DNA of 64,000 nucleotides, from the NCBI GenBank assembly GCA_019247845.1, contig JAFBAL010000038.1, positions 1 through 64,000 on the forward strand, written 5' to 3'. The translations under genes were made by a program, and so were the position numbers. How positions within the stretch are numbered: the stretch's first letter is position 1; each line of letters opens with the position of its first letter. This document shows, piece after piece, positions 10,909 through 19,348 of this stretch. The notes beneath the pieces were generated by a model. It searched no databases. It had not been told where the DNA came from and saw only the letters and a program-made list of their open reading frames with translations. The DNA is from Alphaproteobacteria bacterium (lineage in GTDB: Bacteria > Pseudomonadota > Alphaproteobacteria > Micropepsales > Micropepsaceae).

Positions 10909-11459
10909 TGTACGAAGGTCTGGAAGCGCACCTGCGCCGCGTCGTCACGGGCGACGACGCGGACGGGCGATCGGTTGTCATCATCGACGGCCCGCCCGCG
11001 GACGCCGCGATCACGCCGGGCCGCGGCGGATTGATGGAGATCTGGACCGACGAGCTCTTGAAAGCCATCGCGCCCCGGGAGACGACGGATTGCGGCAAGG
11101 GCAAGGTCGTCCTGTCGCCACCTCACCAAGGTGTGAAGATCCGTTGGTTCGTCATCGAACCTTTGCCGGAAGGCGTGCCTGCGGAACTTTTGAATGCGGC
11201 TGCGAAGGCCGCGTTCGCCAACTTCGGCGCCGATCATCATATCAAAGATCAATCGCGCCACTCCGCCATGCATGAAACGCACACGCTGGACGTAATTTGC
11301 TTGCTCAAGGGCGAGGCGAGCCTGATCCTGGAAGGGGGCGAAACCCGCATCACACCGGGACAGGTGGTGGTCCAGCGTGCGACAAATCACGCTTGGGTCG
11401 CGCATGGCGGGCCGGCCTTGTTCCTCGCGGTACTTATCGACAGACCCGTTACGCAATAG
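10908..11459 (+). CDS. Cupin-domain protein
   Basis: 183 residues; the ATG shares its A with the thiolase stop (TGATG). The C-terminal 70 residues form a cupin: HETHTLDVICLLKGEASLILEGGETRITPGQVVVQRATNHAW, with two histidines in the first motif and a histidine in the second. The N-terminal part (about residues 25-110) carries RRVVTGDDADGRSVV, an opening common in cupins annotated as possible oxidoreductase-associated or gentisate-like proteins. No substrate can be assigned. Coupling to the thiolase gene suggests a role in acyl or aromatic metabolism. Confidence 0.75.
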   Translation: MYEGLEAHLRRVVTGDDADGRSVVIIDGPPADAAITPGRGGLMEIWTDELLKAIAPRETTDCGKGKVVLSPPHQGVKIRWFVIEPLPEGVPAELLNAAAKAAFANFGADHHIKDQSRHSAMHETHTLDVICLLKGEASLILEGGETRITPGQVVVQRATNHAWVAHGGPALFLAVLIDRPVTQ

Positions 11460-11518
11460 GCGTTTACGCGGCCGCGATTTTCTTTTTATTCTTCGCGCCG
11501 ATGGGGAGCACAACAATA

Positions 11519-11538
11519 ATTCCCCACGAGTGGGGAAT
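11519..11538 (+). promoter_or_regulatory. Perfect hairpin enclosing the mlaA ribosome-binding site
   Basis: ATTCCCCAC-GA-GTGGGGAAT is a perfect 9-bp inverted repeat with a two-base centre. Its right arm contains GGGGA, the Shine-Dalgarno sequence for the mlaA ATG at 11546 (nine bases further), and also an upstream in-frame ATG at 11537. In mRNA the hairpin would hide the ribosome site; as DNA it could be a repressor site. The two-base loop is tight, so some base pairs would open at the tip. Confidence 0.45.
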
Positions 11539-11545
11539 GACGCAG

Positions 11546-12265
11546 ATGCACACCCTTCGCGTTGCCTGTGTTTCGCTTCTAGGGCTTTGGCTGGCCGGTT
11601 GCGCGAGCGCGCAGAAATGGGTCGACGGCGATCCGCTCGAGCCCTTCAATCGCAAGATGTTCGCGATCAACCAGAGCCTCGACCATCACGCGGCACTTCC
11701 CGCCGCGGTATTCTACAGGTCGACAGTGCCGGGCGACCTGCGCGACGGGCTGCACAACGTGCTCTCCAACATCGGAACGCCGGTCACCGTCGCCAACGAT
11801 GTGCTGCAGGGCCAAGTGAGCCGCGCGGGGACGGCGGCGGGGCGGTTCTGCGTCAACACCACCATCGGGCTGCTCGGCGTGATGGACCCGGCGACCGACA
11901 TGGGCCTGCCGCCGCAGCAGGAGGATTTCGGCCAGACGCTGGGCGTCTACGGCGTGCCGGGCGGGCCTTACATCGTGCTGCCGCTGCTCGGCGCGACGCT
12001 GCCGCGCGACGCGGTCGGGCGCATCTTCGTCGACCATTATTTCAGCCCGCTTGGCTATGTCGACTACCACGGCAAGTATTACGTCTCGCTGGGCGAGCGG
12101 CTGTTCTCGACCGTCGACGGCCGCGCGCGCGCCATCGACGAGCTGCACGACATCGAGCGCAACTCGGTCGACTACTACGCCGCGATGCGCGACGCCTATC
12201 TGAAGCGCCGCCAGGACCAGATCGACAACAAGGAACCGGGCCAGGACCCCGTCGTCGCGAATTGA
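11546..12265 (+). CDS. mlaA: MlaA (VacJ) family outer-membrane lipoprotein
   Basis: 239 residues. I prefer the ATG at 11546, spaced correctly from GGGGA; the ATG at 11537 lies within the hairpin right after it. Lipoprotein signal MHTLRVACVSLLGLWLAGC with lipobox LAGC (C19). MlaA signature follows: DPLEPFNRKMFAINQSLD, NVLSNIGTPVTVANDVLQG, then EEDFGQTLGVYGVPGGPYIVLPLLG-type segment. MlaA removes phospholipid from the outer leaflet of the outer membrane. It stands upstream of the hopanoid exporter gene hpnN in the same direction, so the pair likely serves lipid traffic to and from the outer membrane. Confidence 0.9.
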   Translation: MHTLRVACVSLLGLWLAGCASAQKWVDGDPLEPFNRKMFAINQSLDHHAALPAAVFYRSTVPGDLRDGLHNVLSNIGTPVTVANDVLQGQVSRAGTAAGRFCVNTTIGLLGVMDPATDMGLPPQQEDFGQTLGVYGVPGGPYIVLPLLGATLPRDAVGRIFVDHYFSPLGYVDYHGKYYVSLGERLFSTVDGRARAIDELHDIERNSVDYYAAMRDAYLKRRQDQIDNKEPGQDPVVAN

Positions 12266-12327
12266 TCGTGGGCGCCTGGAACTTTTGCTGATTTGCCCGC
12301 AGGCGCCGTTTCGTCTATCTCGGGTCC

Positions 12328-14928
12328 ATGGCGTTCATAGGCTCGGCCGTCGCATTCTGCTGCCGTCACGCGCGCGCCGTGGTGGCGCTTTTCGTGCTGG
12401 CCGCGGTCGCGGCGGGCACGTTCACCGCGACGCATTTCGCGCTCAACACCAACAGCGAGACGCTGCTCTCGCCCCAGCTGACCTTCCGCAAGCACGAGGC
12501 GCGCTTCGACAAGCTGTTCCCGCAGCAGGGCGACCTGATCCTCGTCGTCGTCGACGGCGTGACGCAGGAGCAGGCGATCCGCGGCCAGGCGCTGCTGGCC
12601 GACAAGCTCGCGGCGCGCAAGGACCTGTTCCCCATCGTGCGCCAGCCGGGCGGCGGAACCTTCTTCCGCAAGAACGGATTGCTGTTCCTCTCCACGGTGG
12701 AGGTGAAGAAGACGACCGAGCAGCTCATCCAGGCCCAACCATTCCTGGCGTCGCTCGCCGCCGACCCCAGCCTGCGCGGCGTGATGGCGTCGCTGTCCAC
12801 CATGCTGATGGGCGTGCAGAACGGCCAGGCCAGGCTCGAGCAGATCGACGCGCCCATGGCCGCGTTCGACGACACGCTTCGCCAGGTCGCCGACGGCAAG
12901 CCGGCCTATCTCGCCTGGCAGGCGCTGGTCGGCGGCAAGGGCGCCGCGCGGCACAACCGCATGTTCATCGAGGTGCAGCCGGCGCTGAACTACGACGCGC
13001 TGTCGCCGGGTGCGGCTGCGTCCGACACGATCCGCGCCGACGCCAAGGCGCTGGGTCTCGACGCGGCGCACGGCGTCCGCGTGCGCCTTACCGGCCCCGT
13101 GCCGCTCTCGGACGAGGAATTCGCGACCCTGGCCGAGCGCGCCGACCTGATGGGCATCGTGATGCTGATCGCGGTGACGGTCACCTTGTGGCTGGCGGTG
13201 CAGTCGTTCCGCATCATCTTCTGCATCCTGGTGACGCTGTTCACGGGGCTGGCGCTGACCATGGGGCTGGGCCTGGCCGCGGTCGGCGTCTTCAACATCA
13301 TCTCCATCGCCTTCGTCGCGCTGTTCGTGGGCCTGGGCGTGGACTTCGGAATCCAGTTCAGCGTGCGCTACCGCGCCGAGCGCCACGGCACGGGCGATCT
13401 CGAGCAGGCGCTGGTGCGCGCCGGACGCGGCGTGGGCACGCCGCTCGCGCTCGCGGCGGCGGCGACGGCGGCCGGGTTCTTCTCGTTCCTGCCGACCGAC
13501 TATATCGGCGTCGCCGAGCTCGGCATGATCGCAGGCATCGGCATGGTCGTGGCCTTCGTGCTGTCGATCACCATGCTGCCGGCGCTGCTGCTGCTCTCGA
13601 ACCCGCCGGGCGAGCACGTCGAGGTCGGCTTCCAGACGCTGGCGCCGGTCGACGACTTCATCGCCATGCACCGTCGCGGGATATTGCTCGCGGGCGTCGC
13701 GGCGGGGCTCGTCGGGCTCGCCTGCATCCCGTTCCTGAAGTTCGATTTCAATCCGCTGGACCTGCGCAGCCCCAAGGTCGAGTCGGTCTCGACCCTGTTC
13801 GACCTGATGCGCGATCCGCAAACCTCGCCCAACACCATCGACGTCCTGGCGCCGTCGCTCGATGCCGCCGATGCGAAAGCGCAGCAGCTGTCGAAAGTGC
13901 CCGAGGTCGGCATGGCGCTGACGCTCAAGAGCTTCATCCCCGACGACCAGCAGCAGAAGCTGGCGCTGATCTCTGACGCCTCCCTGCTGCTCGACGCCGC
14001 GATCGCGCCCTTCGAGGTGAAGCCCGCGCCGTCCGATGCCGAGGTCGTCGCCAGCCTCAAGAGCACCGCGCAGGCCCTGCGTGCCGCACCCGGCGGTGCG
14101 GAGGCGGTCAAGCACGCGCATGCGCTCGCCGCTACGCTCGCCCGCCTGGCGTCAGCTTCGCCGCAAACGCGCCGGCGCGCCTCCGACGCCATCGTCCCCG
14201 ACCTCAAGACCATGCTGGAATCCTTGAGCTTCGCGCTCCAGGCCGAGCCCGTCACGCTCAAGACCATGCCGCCCGACATGGTGCGCGAATGGGTGGCGGC
14301 CGACGGCACCGCGCGCGTCCAAGTCTTCCCGAAGGACACCTCGGGCTCCGACGCGGCGATGAAGGCCTTCGGCGACGCGGTTCAGAAGGTTGCACCCGAT
14401 GCCACCGGCGCGCCGATCTCGATCCGCCAGTCCGGCATCGCCATCATGAGCGCTTTCGTGCAGGCGGGCATTCTCGCCTTCGCGGTGATCGCCGTGCTGC
14501 TGCTCTTCGTGCTCCAGAGCATCCGCGACACCGCGCTGACCATCGCGCCGCTGGTCTTGAGCGGGCTGCTGACGCTCGCGACCTGCGTCGCGCTGGGGCT
14601 GGACCTCAACTTCGCCAACGTCATCGCGCTGCCGCTGCTGCTCGGCATCGGCGTCGCTTTCGACATCTATTTCATCGCGGCGTGGCGCGCGGGCATTCCC
14701 GACCTGCTCCAGTCGAGCCTGACGCGCGCCGTGGTCTTCAGCGCGCTGACCACGGCCACGGGCTTCGGCACCTTGTGGCTGTCCAGCCATCCCGGCACCG
14801 CCAGCATGGGCGAGCTTCTGATGATCTCGCTTTTCTGGACTTTGGCGACGACGCTATTCTTCCTGCCGGCGCTTCTAGGTCCGCCTACTTCTTCTCGAGC
14901 GAGTCAGACAGCGCGTCGATCTTCTTGA
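12328..14928 (+). CDS. hpnN: Hopanoid transporter HpnN (RND/MMPL family)
   Basis: 866 residues with the RND/MMPL plan: one N-terminal helix (about 15-35), a periplasmic loop, five helices (about 265-430), one helix starting the second half (about 450), a second loop and five helices (about 705-850). GLGVDFGIQFSVRYRAER after the first helix block corresponds to the conserved GxGVDYxI segment. The hpn context (hpnM, hpnH nearby) gives the HpnN call; in Rhodopseudomonas HpnN moves hopanoids to the outer membrane. The last 14 codons overlap antisense with the end of hpnM, adding a short basic tail (RASQTARRSS). Confidence 0.88.
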   Translation: MAFIGSAVAFCCRHARAVVALFVLAAVAAGTFTATHFALNTNSETLLSPQLTFRKHEARFDKLFPQQGDLILVVVDGVTQEQAIRGQALLADKLAARKDLFPIVRQPGGGTFFRKNGLLFLSTVEVKKTTEQLIQAQPFLASLAADPSLRGVMASLSTMLMGVQNGQARLEQIDAPMAAFDDTLRQVADGKPAYLAWQALVGGKGAARHNRMFIEVQPALNYDALSPGAAASDTIRADAKALGLDAAHGVRVRLTGPVPLSDEEFATLAERADLMGIVMLIAVTVTLWLAVQSFRIIFCILVTLFTGLALTMGLGLAAVGVFNIISIAFVALFVGLGVDFGIQFSVRYRAERHGTGDLEQALVRAGRGVGTPLALAAAATAAGFFSFLPTDYIGVAELGMIAGIGMVVAFVLSITMLPALLLLSNPPGEHVEVGFQTLAPVDDFIAMHRRGILLAGVAAGLVGLACIPFLKFDFNPLDLRSPKVESVSTLFDLMRDPQTSPNTIDVLAPSLDAADAKAQQLSKVPEVGMALTLKSFIPDDQQQKLALISDASLLLDAAIAPFEVKPAPSDAEVVASLKSTAQALRAAPGGAEAVKHAHALAATLARLASASPQTRRRASDAIVPDLKTMLESLSFALQAEPVTLKTMPPDMVREWVAADGTARVQVFPKDTSGSDAAMKAFGDAVQKVAPDATGAPISIRQSGIAIMSAFVQAGILAFAVIAVLLLFVLQSIRDTALTIAPLVLSGLLTLATCVALGLDLNFANVIALPLLLGIGVAFDIYFIAAWRAGIPDLLQSSLTRAVVFSALTTATGFGTLWLSSHPGTASMGELLMISLFWTLATTLFFLPALLGPPTSSRASQTARRSS

Positions 14929-15487
14929 TCAGCGCCGGCGCGCCGCCGCTCGACACCGTGGCGCCGAAGTCCGAGCGCCGCGTCGCGAGCTCGCTGATCG
15001 AGCCGTTGAGATAGACGTCGATGATCTTCCAGCCGCCTCCGGCCTGGCGCATGCGATAGTTGAACGGCACGGTCTGATTTCCGGCGACGAGCTTGCTCAT
15101 CACGATCTTGTCGGCGCCGCGCGCCGTCGCGGTGGGCTCGACGGTGAACTTCTCGCCGCTGTAGCTGTCGAAATTGGCGGCATAGTTGGCGATGGTCATG
15201 CGCTCGAAGGCCTGGATCAGCGACTGCTGGTCGGAGGCCGAGAAACCGGTCCAGCCGGGGCCGGCCACGAACTTGGTCATGGTCGGGATGTCGTAGGCCT
15301 GCTCGACCGCGGGCTTGAGCTTGTCGTAGCGGCCTTTGAAGCCCAGCTGCTTGCCGTCTTTCATCGTACCGACCAGGGCATCGTAGAAGGTCTGCACCGT
15401 CTGCGCGGCCGGGTCCATGTCGGCCGCGGTCGCGGGCAGGGCGCCGAACAAAAGCGCGGCGGCAAAGGCAATCGCCAGGGTCTTCAT
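14885..15487 (-). CDS. hpnM: HpnM, MlaC/Ttg2D-like periplasmic lipid-binding protein
   Basis: 200 residues from ATG 15487 (GGAG eight bases upstream); an in-frame ATG at 15514 would precede the signal peptide with nine extra residues. Sec signal MKTLAIAFAAALLFGALPATA. The mature protein has the MlaC layout: long helical first half (VQTFYDALVGTM, FDIPTMT-like YDIPTMTKFV), then FDSYSGEKFTVE and a C-terminal sheet with GWKIIDVYLNGSIS. MlaC proteins ferry phospholipid across the periplasm; in hpn loci this relative is called HpnM. The rest of a classical Mla ABC system (MlaBDEF) is not in the window. Confidence 0.85.
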   Translation of the reverse strand: MKTLAIAFAAALLFGALPATAADMDPAAQTVQTFYDALVGTMKDGKQLGFKGRYDKLKPAVEQAYDIPTMTKFVAGPGWTGFSASDQQSLIQAFERMTIANYAANFDSYSGEKFTVEPTATARGADKIVMSKLVAGNQTVPFNYRMRQAGGGWKIIDVYLNGSISELATRRSDFGATVSSGGAPALIKKIDALSDSLEKK

Positions 15488-15551
15488 CGCGGGTTCTCCA
15501 AATGTCAGAGACAAAACATTTGCGGCGGAATTTCGTTGCAGGAGCGCAACA

Positions 15552-15577
15552 GGGCAAAGCGTCCTTCAGCTTTGCCC
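15552..15577 (-). terminator. Hairpin between ispA and hpnM (terminator-like, no U-tract)
   Basis: A 9-bp perfect stem, GGGCAAAGC / GCTTTGCCC, with an eight-base loop lies 24 bases beyond the ispA stop and 65 bases before hpnM, both read leftward. There is no T-run, so it may be a Rho-linked or RNA-stability element rather than an intrinsic terminator. Confidence 0.4.
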
Positions 15578-15601
15578 GTAAATTGCGGGACCACAAGGAT
15601 T

Positions 15602-16531
15602 TCAGCTGTCCCGGTCGAGCAGGAACATGAGCAGGGCCCTCAGGTCATCCGCGGCCGGGCCGTAGGGGCCGAGCCCGTCCACCGCGCGCCGGGCGATCTT
15701 CTCGGCCTCGGCGCGGGCGCCCTCCAAGCCCATGAGCGAGACCAACGTCGCCTTGCCCTGGTCCTTGTCCTTGCCGACGGCCTTGCCGGTCTTCTCCGCG
15801 GTCGAGGTGACGTCCAGAAGATCGTCGGTGATCTGGAACACCAGCCCGAAATCGTGCGCATAGAGGCGCAGGCGCTCGCGGTCGGCGTCGGGGCGCTTGC
15901 CCAGGATGGCGCCGGCCTCGCAGGAGAACTCGAACAGCTGTCCGGTCTTCAGCCGCTGCAGCAGCTTGACCTCTTCCGCGCCGAATCGGCGATCCGGCGC
16001 CTGCATGTCGATCATCTGCCCGCCGATCATGCCGTTGGAGCCGGCGGCTTCCGCCAGCCGCGCGATCAGCTGCACGCGCACCTCGGCCGACGGATGCGTC
16101 TTCGGGTCGGACAGGATCTCGAAGGCGACGGTGAGCAGCGCGTCGCCGGCCAGGATCGCCGTCGCCTCGTCGTAGGCGATATGCGTCGTCGGCCGCCCGC
16201 GACGCAGCGCGTCGTCGTCCATCGCGGGCAGGTCGTCATGCACCAGCGAGTAGGTGTGCAGCACCTCGATCGCCGCCGCCGCCCGCAGAGCCTGCGCGTC
16301 GTCGACGCCGAACAGCCGCGCGCAATGCTGCACGAGAAACGGGCGCAACCGCTTGCCGCCCGCGAAAGTCGCATAGCGCATCGCCTCGTGGACCCGCCCA
16401 TGCAGCCCGTGCGGCCGGGGCAGGAGCTCGTCCAGTACCGCCTCGACCGCCTTGGCGGAGGCGGTGATGGCGGCGTTCAGGCCCGCATGCGAATCGGGCG
16501 TCCCGGTCCGGGCGTGTGAAATGTTCGTCAT
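15602..16531 (-). CDS. ispA: Polyprenyl synthetase, probable farnesyl diphosphate synthase
   Basis: 309 residues. First aspartate-rich motif [12 protein letters not shown] (D99, D100, D104-D106), the bacterial DDxxxxD form typical of short-chain farnesyl synthases; second motif [20 protein letters not shown] (G-K-R) binds isopentenyl diphosphate. It joins IPP and DMAPP units to farnesyl diphosphate, the direct substrate for HpnD. It is divergent from ispH over a 149-bp gap, so isoprenoid precursor and hopanoid genes lie together. Chain length (C15 rather than C20) is inferred from context. Confidence 0.88.
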   Translation of the reverse strand: MTNISHARTGTPDSHAGLNAAITASAKAVEAVLDELLPRPHGLHGRVHEAMRYATFAGGKRLRPFLVQHCARLFGVDDAQALRAAAAIEVLHTYSLVHDDLPAMDDDALRRGRPTTHIAYDEATAILAGDALLTVAFEILSDPKTHPSAEVRVQLIARLAEAAGSNGMIGGQMIDMQAPDRRFGAEEVKLLQRLKTGQLFEFSCEAGAILGKRPDADRERLRLYAHDFGLVFQITDDLLDVTSTAEKTGKAVGKDKDQGKATLVSLMGLEGARAEAEKIARRAVDGLGPYGPAADDLRALLMFLLDRDS

Positions 16532-16680
16532 GCGCGACCGCTGGTCCCCATATGATCCGAGCTTATCACAGGACCCTCCACTATTGTTTGTTGCGTTGCA
16601 ATAAAGCCATTGCGGCCCGAGGCGCCTTCCTGGAAAATGGGCGTTCTATTATTGCCGTCCCTTTGTCCAGGAGCCCTCGC

Positions 16681-17604
16681 ATGCGCGTCGTCCTAGCCCA
16701 GCCCCGCGGTTTCTGCGCGGGCGTCGTGCGGGCGATCGACATCGTCGAGCGCGCGCTCGAAAAGTATGGCGAGCCGGTCTATGTGCGCCACGAGATCGTG
16801 CACAACAAGCACGTCGTCGACGCGCTGAAGAACAAGGGCGCGCGCTTCGTCGAAGAGCTGGACGAGGTGCCAGACGGCGCGGTGACCGTGTTCAGCGCGC
16901 ATGGCGTTCCGCAAGCCGTGGTCAAGGACGCGCAGTCGCGCGGCCTGCCGGTGTTGGACGCGACCTGTCCGCTGGTGTCGAAGGTCCACAACCAGGGCAA
17001 GCGCTACGTGGCGCATGGCCGCAAGCTGATCCTGATCGGCCATGCCGGCCACCCCGAGGTCGAGGGCACGATGGGCCAGGTCGGCGCGCCGGTCTATCTG
17101 GTCTCGTCCGAGGCCGACGTCGACGCGCTGCATATCGAGCCCGGCACCCCGGTCGCCTATATCACCCAGACGACGCTTTCCATCGACGACACCAAGTCGA
17201 TCATCGCGGCCTTGAAGCGCAAGTTCACCGACATCGTCGGGCCCGAGACCACCGACATCTGCTATGCCACGCAGAACCGCCAGACCGCGGTGCGCGAGCT
17301 TGCCAAGGTCGCCGACGTGATCCTGGTCGTGGGCGCGAAGAACTCGTCCAACTCCAACCGCCTGGTCGAGATCGGCCGCGAGCTCGACATCCCGTCCTAT
17401 CTGATCGCCGACGGCAGCGAGCTCGATCCCAGCTGGGTCGCGGGCAAGAGCGCGGTGGGACTGACCGCCGGCGCCTCGGCGCCAGAAAAGCTCGTCGAGG
17501 ACGTCATCGCGGCCTTGGGGCGCATCGCCCCGGTCGAGGTCTCGACCATGGACGGCAAGAAGGAACATATCGAGTTCAGGCTTCCTGCCGAGCTCAGGGA
17601 TTAG
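16681..17604 (+). CDS. ispH: 4-hydroxy-3-methylbut-2-enyl diphosphate reductase IspH
   Basis: 307 residues; the start is set at ATG 16681 with AGGAG seven bases upstream and immediately before the conserved [12 protein letters not shown]. The three cysteines that bind the [4Fe-4S] cluster are in RGFCAG (C12), [11 protein letters not shown] and [10 protein letters not shown]. The HEIVHN and SAHGVP histidine/serine segments and SSNSNRL also match. It performs the last step of the MEP pathway, giving IPP and DMAPP. It is followed after four bases by hpnH, so the two are likely one transcript. Confidence 0.96.
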   Translation: MRVVLAQPRGFCAGVVRAIDIVERALEKYGEPVYVRHEIVHNKHVVDALKNKGARFVEELDEVPDGAVTVFSAHGVPQAVVKDAQSRGLPVLDATCPLVSKVHNQGKRYVAHGRKLILIGHAGHPEVEGTMGQVGAPVYLVSSEADVDALHIEPGTPVAYITQTTLSIDDTKSIIAALKRKFTDIVGPETTDICYATQNRQTAVRELAKVADVILVVGAKNSSNSNRLVEIGRELDIPSYLIADGSELDPSWVAGKSAVGLTAGASAPEKLVEDVIAALGRIAPVEVSTMDGKKEHIEFRLPAELRD

Positions 17605-17608
17605 ACAG

Positions 17609-18757
17609 ATGGGTATTCCGTTCAAGCAGGCCGCCAAGATCGGCTCCTATGTGGTGAAACAGCACCTGACCGGCGTGAAGCGCTATCCGCTGGTGCTGAT
17701 GCTGGAGCCGCTGTTCCGCTGCAACCTGGCCTGCGCGGGCTGCGGCAAGATCGACTATCCCGACGACATCCTCAACCAGCGCCTGTCCTATGACGAGTGC
17801 ATGCAGGCGATCGACGAATGCGGCGCGCCGGCGGTGTCGATCGCCGGCGGCGAGCCGCTGCTGCATCGCGACATGCCCAAGATCGTCGACGGGTTCCTCG
17901 CCAGGGACAAGTTCGTCATCCTCTGCACCAACGCGCTGCTGCTGTCGAAGAAGATCGACCAGTACAAGCCGCATCCGAACTTCACCTGGTCGATCCATCT
18001 CGACGGCGACAAGGCGATGCACGACCACTCGGTCTGCCTGGACGGCGTCTACGAGAAGGCGATCGACGCGATCAAGCTCGCCAAGAGCAAGGGCTTCCGC
18101 ACCCAGATCAACTGCACGCTGTTCTCCAACGCGATCCCCGAGCGCGTGGCGCAGTTCTTCGACCTGATGATGGAGATGGGGCTCGACGGCATCACCATCT
18201 CGCCGGGCTATGCCTATGAGCGCGCGCCCGACCAGGAGAGCTTCCTCAACCGCGAGCGCACCAAGCGGCTGTTCCGCGACATCCTTTCGCGCGGCAACGG
18301 CGGCAAGAACTGGGAGTTCACCCAGTCGTCGCTGTTCCTCGACTTCCTCGCGGGCAACCAGGCTTACGAGTGCACGCCGTGGTCGATGCCGCTGCGCTGC
18401 GTGTTCGGCTGGCAGAAGCCCTGCTACCTGCTCGGCGAAGGTTACGTGAAGACCTTCAAGGAGCTGATGGAAGACACCGAGTGGGAGAAGTACGGCGTCG
18501 GCAAGTACGAGAAGTGCCAGGACTGCATGGTCCATTGCGGCTTCGAGGGCACGGCGGTCGTCGATTCCATCCGCCACCCCTACAAGCTCGTGCCGCTCGC
18601 ATTGCGCGGAGTGAAGACCGAAGGCCCGCTCGCCAAGGACATCGACACCTCCAAGCAGCGTCCGGCGGAGTTCGTCTTCTCCAAGCACGTCGAAAGGAAG
18701 CTAGACGAGATACGGACAGCGAAGGCCCGGCCCAAGCAGGTCGAGGCAGCGGAGTAG
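17609..18757 (+). CDS. hpnH: Adenosyl-hopene transferase HpnH (radical SAM)
   Basis: 382 residues. Radical SAM cluster motif CNLACAGC (C38, C42, C45). The fold continues with VSIAGGEPLLH and SIHLDGDKAMHD. A C-terminal SPASM-like region has cysteines at CTPWSMPLRCVFGWQKPCYL and KCQDCMVHCGF. HpnH adds the 5'-deoxyadenosyl radical to diploptene, making adenosylhopane, the first extended hopanoid. It sits directly behind ispH. Its last 57 bases overlap, on the opposite strand, the end of hpnG, the gene for the following enzyme. Confidence 0.93.
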   Translation: MGIPFKQAAKIGSYVVKQHLTGVKRYPLVLMLEPLFRCNLACAGCGKIDYPDDILNQRLSYDECMQAIDECGAPAVSIAGGEPLLHRDMPKIVDGFLARDKFVILCTNALLLSKKIDQYKPHPNFTWSIHLDGDKAMHDHSVCLDGVYEKAIDAIKLAKSKGFRTQINCTLFSNAIPERVAQFFDLMMEMGLDGITISPGYAYERAPDQESFLNRERTKRLFRDILSRGNGGKNWEFTQSSLFLDFLAGNQAYECTPWSMPLRCVFGWQKPCYLLGEGYVKTFKELMEDTEWEKYGVGKYEKCQDCMVHCGFEGTAVVDSIRHPYKLVPLALRGVKTEGPLAKDIDTSKQRPAEFVFSKHVERKLDEIRTAKARPKQVEAAE

Positions 18758-19348
18758 CGCAGCGAACGCTCTTTCCGACTCGCGCCCGGTGCGGATGAGC
18801 GCCGGAATCTGCGACGGTCGTCTCAGCACCGAACCCAGGACACGGCCGAGCGCGATGGCGCCGTCGGGCTTCATCGCCGTCAGCGCCGCCGGCGGCAGCG
18901 CGCGGTCCGCGCCATCCGAGATCACGCGCAGTGCGGCGAACGGCACACCGCGCGCCAGCGCCGCGCGCGCCGCCAGATGGGATTCCATGTCGACCGCGTC
19001 GGCGCGCGAGGCGTCGTGCAGCAGGGCCTTGACCTCGACGCTGTCGGCGATCGCGTCGCGGCCCAGGATCGAGCCGATGCGCGCGTCGCGCAGCGCGGCC
19101 GCAAGACGCGCGGTCCATTTCGCATCGGTCTCGAAAGCCTCGTTGGCGGTGACGACGCGCTCGGCGATCACGGCGTCGCCGACCGCGAGGCCGGGTGCGA
19201 GCGCGCCCGCGATGCCGATGGAGACGATGCCGGCGACGGCAGCGCCGGCGTCCATGGCTGCCCCGATGTCCCGCGGCGTCACGGCCGCGGCATAGGGCAC
19301 AACCAGCTTCGCCTCGCGCTTCAGGCCGACGACGGCGAGGACCCTCAC
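18701..19348 (-). CDS. hpnG: HpnG, hopanoid-associated nucleoside phosphorylase
   Basis: 215 residues, GTG start overlapping the shc stop (GTGA). Resembles the MTA/SAH and purine-nucleoside phosphorylase superfamily: VSIGIAGALAPGLAVGDAVIA, AVDMESHLAARAALARGVPFAALRVISDGAD, where VDME and SD are the substrate-binding glutamate and catalytic aspartate segments. HpnG removes adenine from adenosylhopane to give ribosylhopane (or its phosphate). It is the last gene of the leftward hpn run. The convergent overlap with hpnH is unusual for enzymes of successive steps. Confidence 0.88.
   Translation of the reverse strand: MRVLAVVGLKREAKLVVPYAAAVTPRDIGAAMDAGAAVAGIVSIGIAGALAPGLAVGDAVIAERVVTANEAFETDAKWTARLAAALRDARIGSILGRDAIADSVEVKALLHDASRADAVDMESHLAARAALARGVPFAALRVISDGADRALPPAALTAMKPDGAIALGRVLGSVLRRPSQIPALIRTGRESERAFAALLRCLDLLGPGLRCPYLV

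Noticed and set aside
12196..14121. A long minus-strand frame opposite hpnN
   Set aside because: His/Arg/Asp-rich composition with no recognisable fold; it is antisense to a well-supported transporter.
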